A stretch of DNA of 7,016 bases from Clostridia bacterium (GTDB lineage: Bacteria; Bacillota; Clostridia; Christensenellales; Aristaeellaceae), in contig CAAEUQ010000032.1 in the NCBI GenBank assembly GCA_900759005.1, positions 1 to 7,016 on the forward strand, in the 5' to 3' direction. The notes below the pieces were generated by a model, which worked only from the letters and a program-made list of their open reading frames with translations, had not been told where the DNA came from and did not search any database. The translations under genes were made by a program, and so were the position numbers. Every line of letters begins with the position of its first letter. Position 1 is the first letter of the stretch. This document shows, piece after piece, positions 6,640 through 7,016 of the stretch.

Positions 6640-6960
6640 TGAACAACTTGAACGATAAGTATTTGTTTTGATAAGCAGACGATTATTTTGATGCTGGCTT
6701 ATAATTATATGAGCTTATTATGATGAGGGGACGTCAAGAAAGTTCTTATGAATGATTCGCAAAACGGACACGCAAATCGAAATACTGTGAAATCATACCA
6801 ATATGACGCAAATTTCGGATTGAAATTTCATGCTAATTGCGCAAAATTCGAATGAAAACAGAATGTGATCGAACCTTCGTTTTTATTTATGGAGAATTTG
6901 GCGGATGCAGGGCAATGTTATGTTATAATGCAAAATTATCGAATTAGAAGTAAACATCAT
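6640..6960. other. AT-rich intergenic region with no supported gene
   Basis: This stretch is clearly AT-richer than the genes. It contains a perfect inverted repeat AAATTTC (6810-6816) / GAAATTT (6822-6828) with a 5-nt spacer, the palindrome ATTCGAAT (6846-6853), a repeated ACGCAAAT (6770-6777 and 6806-6813), and two TATAAT matches (6700-6705 and 6924-6929). The second TATAAT is preceded by TG one base upstream but has only a poor TTGGCG -35 at 20 nt. Two short open stretches in one plus-strand frame lack ribosome binding sites. It is best read as the regulatory space between divergent transcription units. Confidence 0.6.
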
Positions 6961-6989
6961 TTGACATTATGGACATTTGGGCGTACACT
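6961..6989 (+). promoter_or_regulatory. Sigma-A-type promoter facing out of the window to the right
   Basis: Perfect -35 TTGACA (6961-6966), a 17-nt spacer, and -10 TACACT (6984-6989), four of six consensus bases. The start would be near 6996, so the gene lies beyond the window end. Together with the operon promoter it makes this a divergent intergenic region. Confidence 0.6.
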
Positions 6990-7016
6990 ATGCATACTGT
7001 TTCATCCGAGAGACAA

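Noticed and set aside
6700..6705. Plus-strand TATAAT as a promoter
   Set aside because: No acceptable -35 box at 16-18 nt and no extended -10 TG; AT-rich DNA yields such matches by chance.
6560..7016. CRISPR array or insertion-sequence end in the AT-rich right flank
   Set aside because: No regularly spaced repeats, no terminal inverted repeats with target duplication and no transposase fragment were found; the short inverted repeats are isolated.

Overview
The window reads as a piece of a bacterial chromosome, most likely a Firmicutes/Clostridia-type gut organism with GC-rich genes. The evidence is strong AGGAGG-type ribosome binding sites, short intergenic gaps, AT-rich promoter DNA flanking GC-rich coding DNA, and a pyridoxamine kinase and a cytosolic GH38 mannosidase of the kind I associate with Clostridia. 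The taxonomic placement is an inference from style, not from a marker gene.

Layout: four complete genes on the minus strand fill 346-6559 and look like one operon, read from right to left. In transcription order they are (1) an ABC-2 type polysaccharide exporter permease (Wzm/TagG type, 5687-6559), (2) its ATPase (Wzt/TagH type) with a C-terminal beta-rich domain (4407-5669), (3) a pyridoxamine/pyridoxal kinase of the ribokinase superfamily (3482-4405), and (4) a class II alpha-mannosidase of family GH38 (346-3462, GTG start). The gaps are 17, 1 and 19 nt. A good sigma-A-type promoter (TTGCAC, 18 nt, TATGAT with an extended -10 TG) sits just upstream of gene 1, and a long hairpin lies 8 nt past the stop of gene 4, so a single four-gene transcript is the simplest reading.

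Left edge (1-345): no minus-strand gene is visible. On the plus strand there is a GC-rich, hairpin-dense stretch (1-130) followed by a strong intrinsic terminator at 141-173 with a GGAA tetraloop. This is the 3' end of a plus-strand transcript entering from outside the window, possibly a structured RNA; it converges on the operon. The remaining bases hold two small hairpins.

Right edge (6560-7016): AT-rich, probably a divergent promoter region. It holds the operon promoter on the minus strand, a good plus-strand promoter at 6961-6989 (TTGACA, 17 nt, TACACT) that would drive a gene beyond the window, and short inverted repeats.

How the genes fit together: Wzm and Wzt should form one exporter that moves an undecaprenyl-linked cell-surface polysaccharide across the membrane, with the Wzt C-terminal domain perhaps choosing the substrate. 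The kinase makes pyridoxal-phosphate-type cofactor and the mannosidase hydrolyses alpha-mannosides in the cytoplasm. No glycosyltransferase or sugar-nucleotide gene is present in the window, so the link between export, B6 salvage and mannoside turnover is not explained by the sequence; it is the most curious aspect of this otherwise conventional region.
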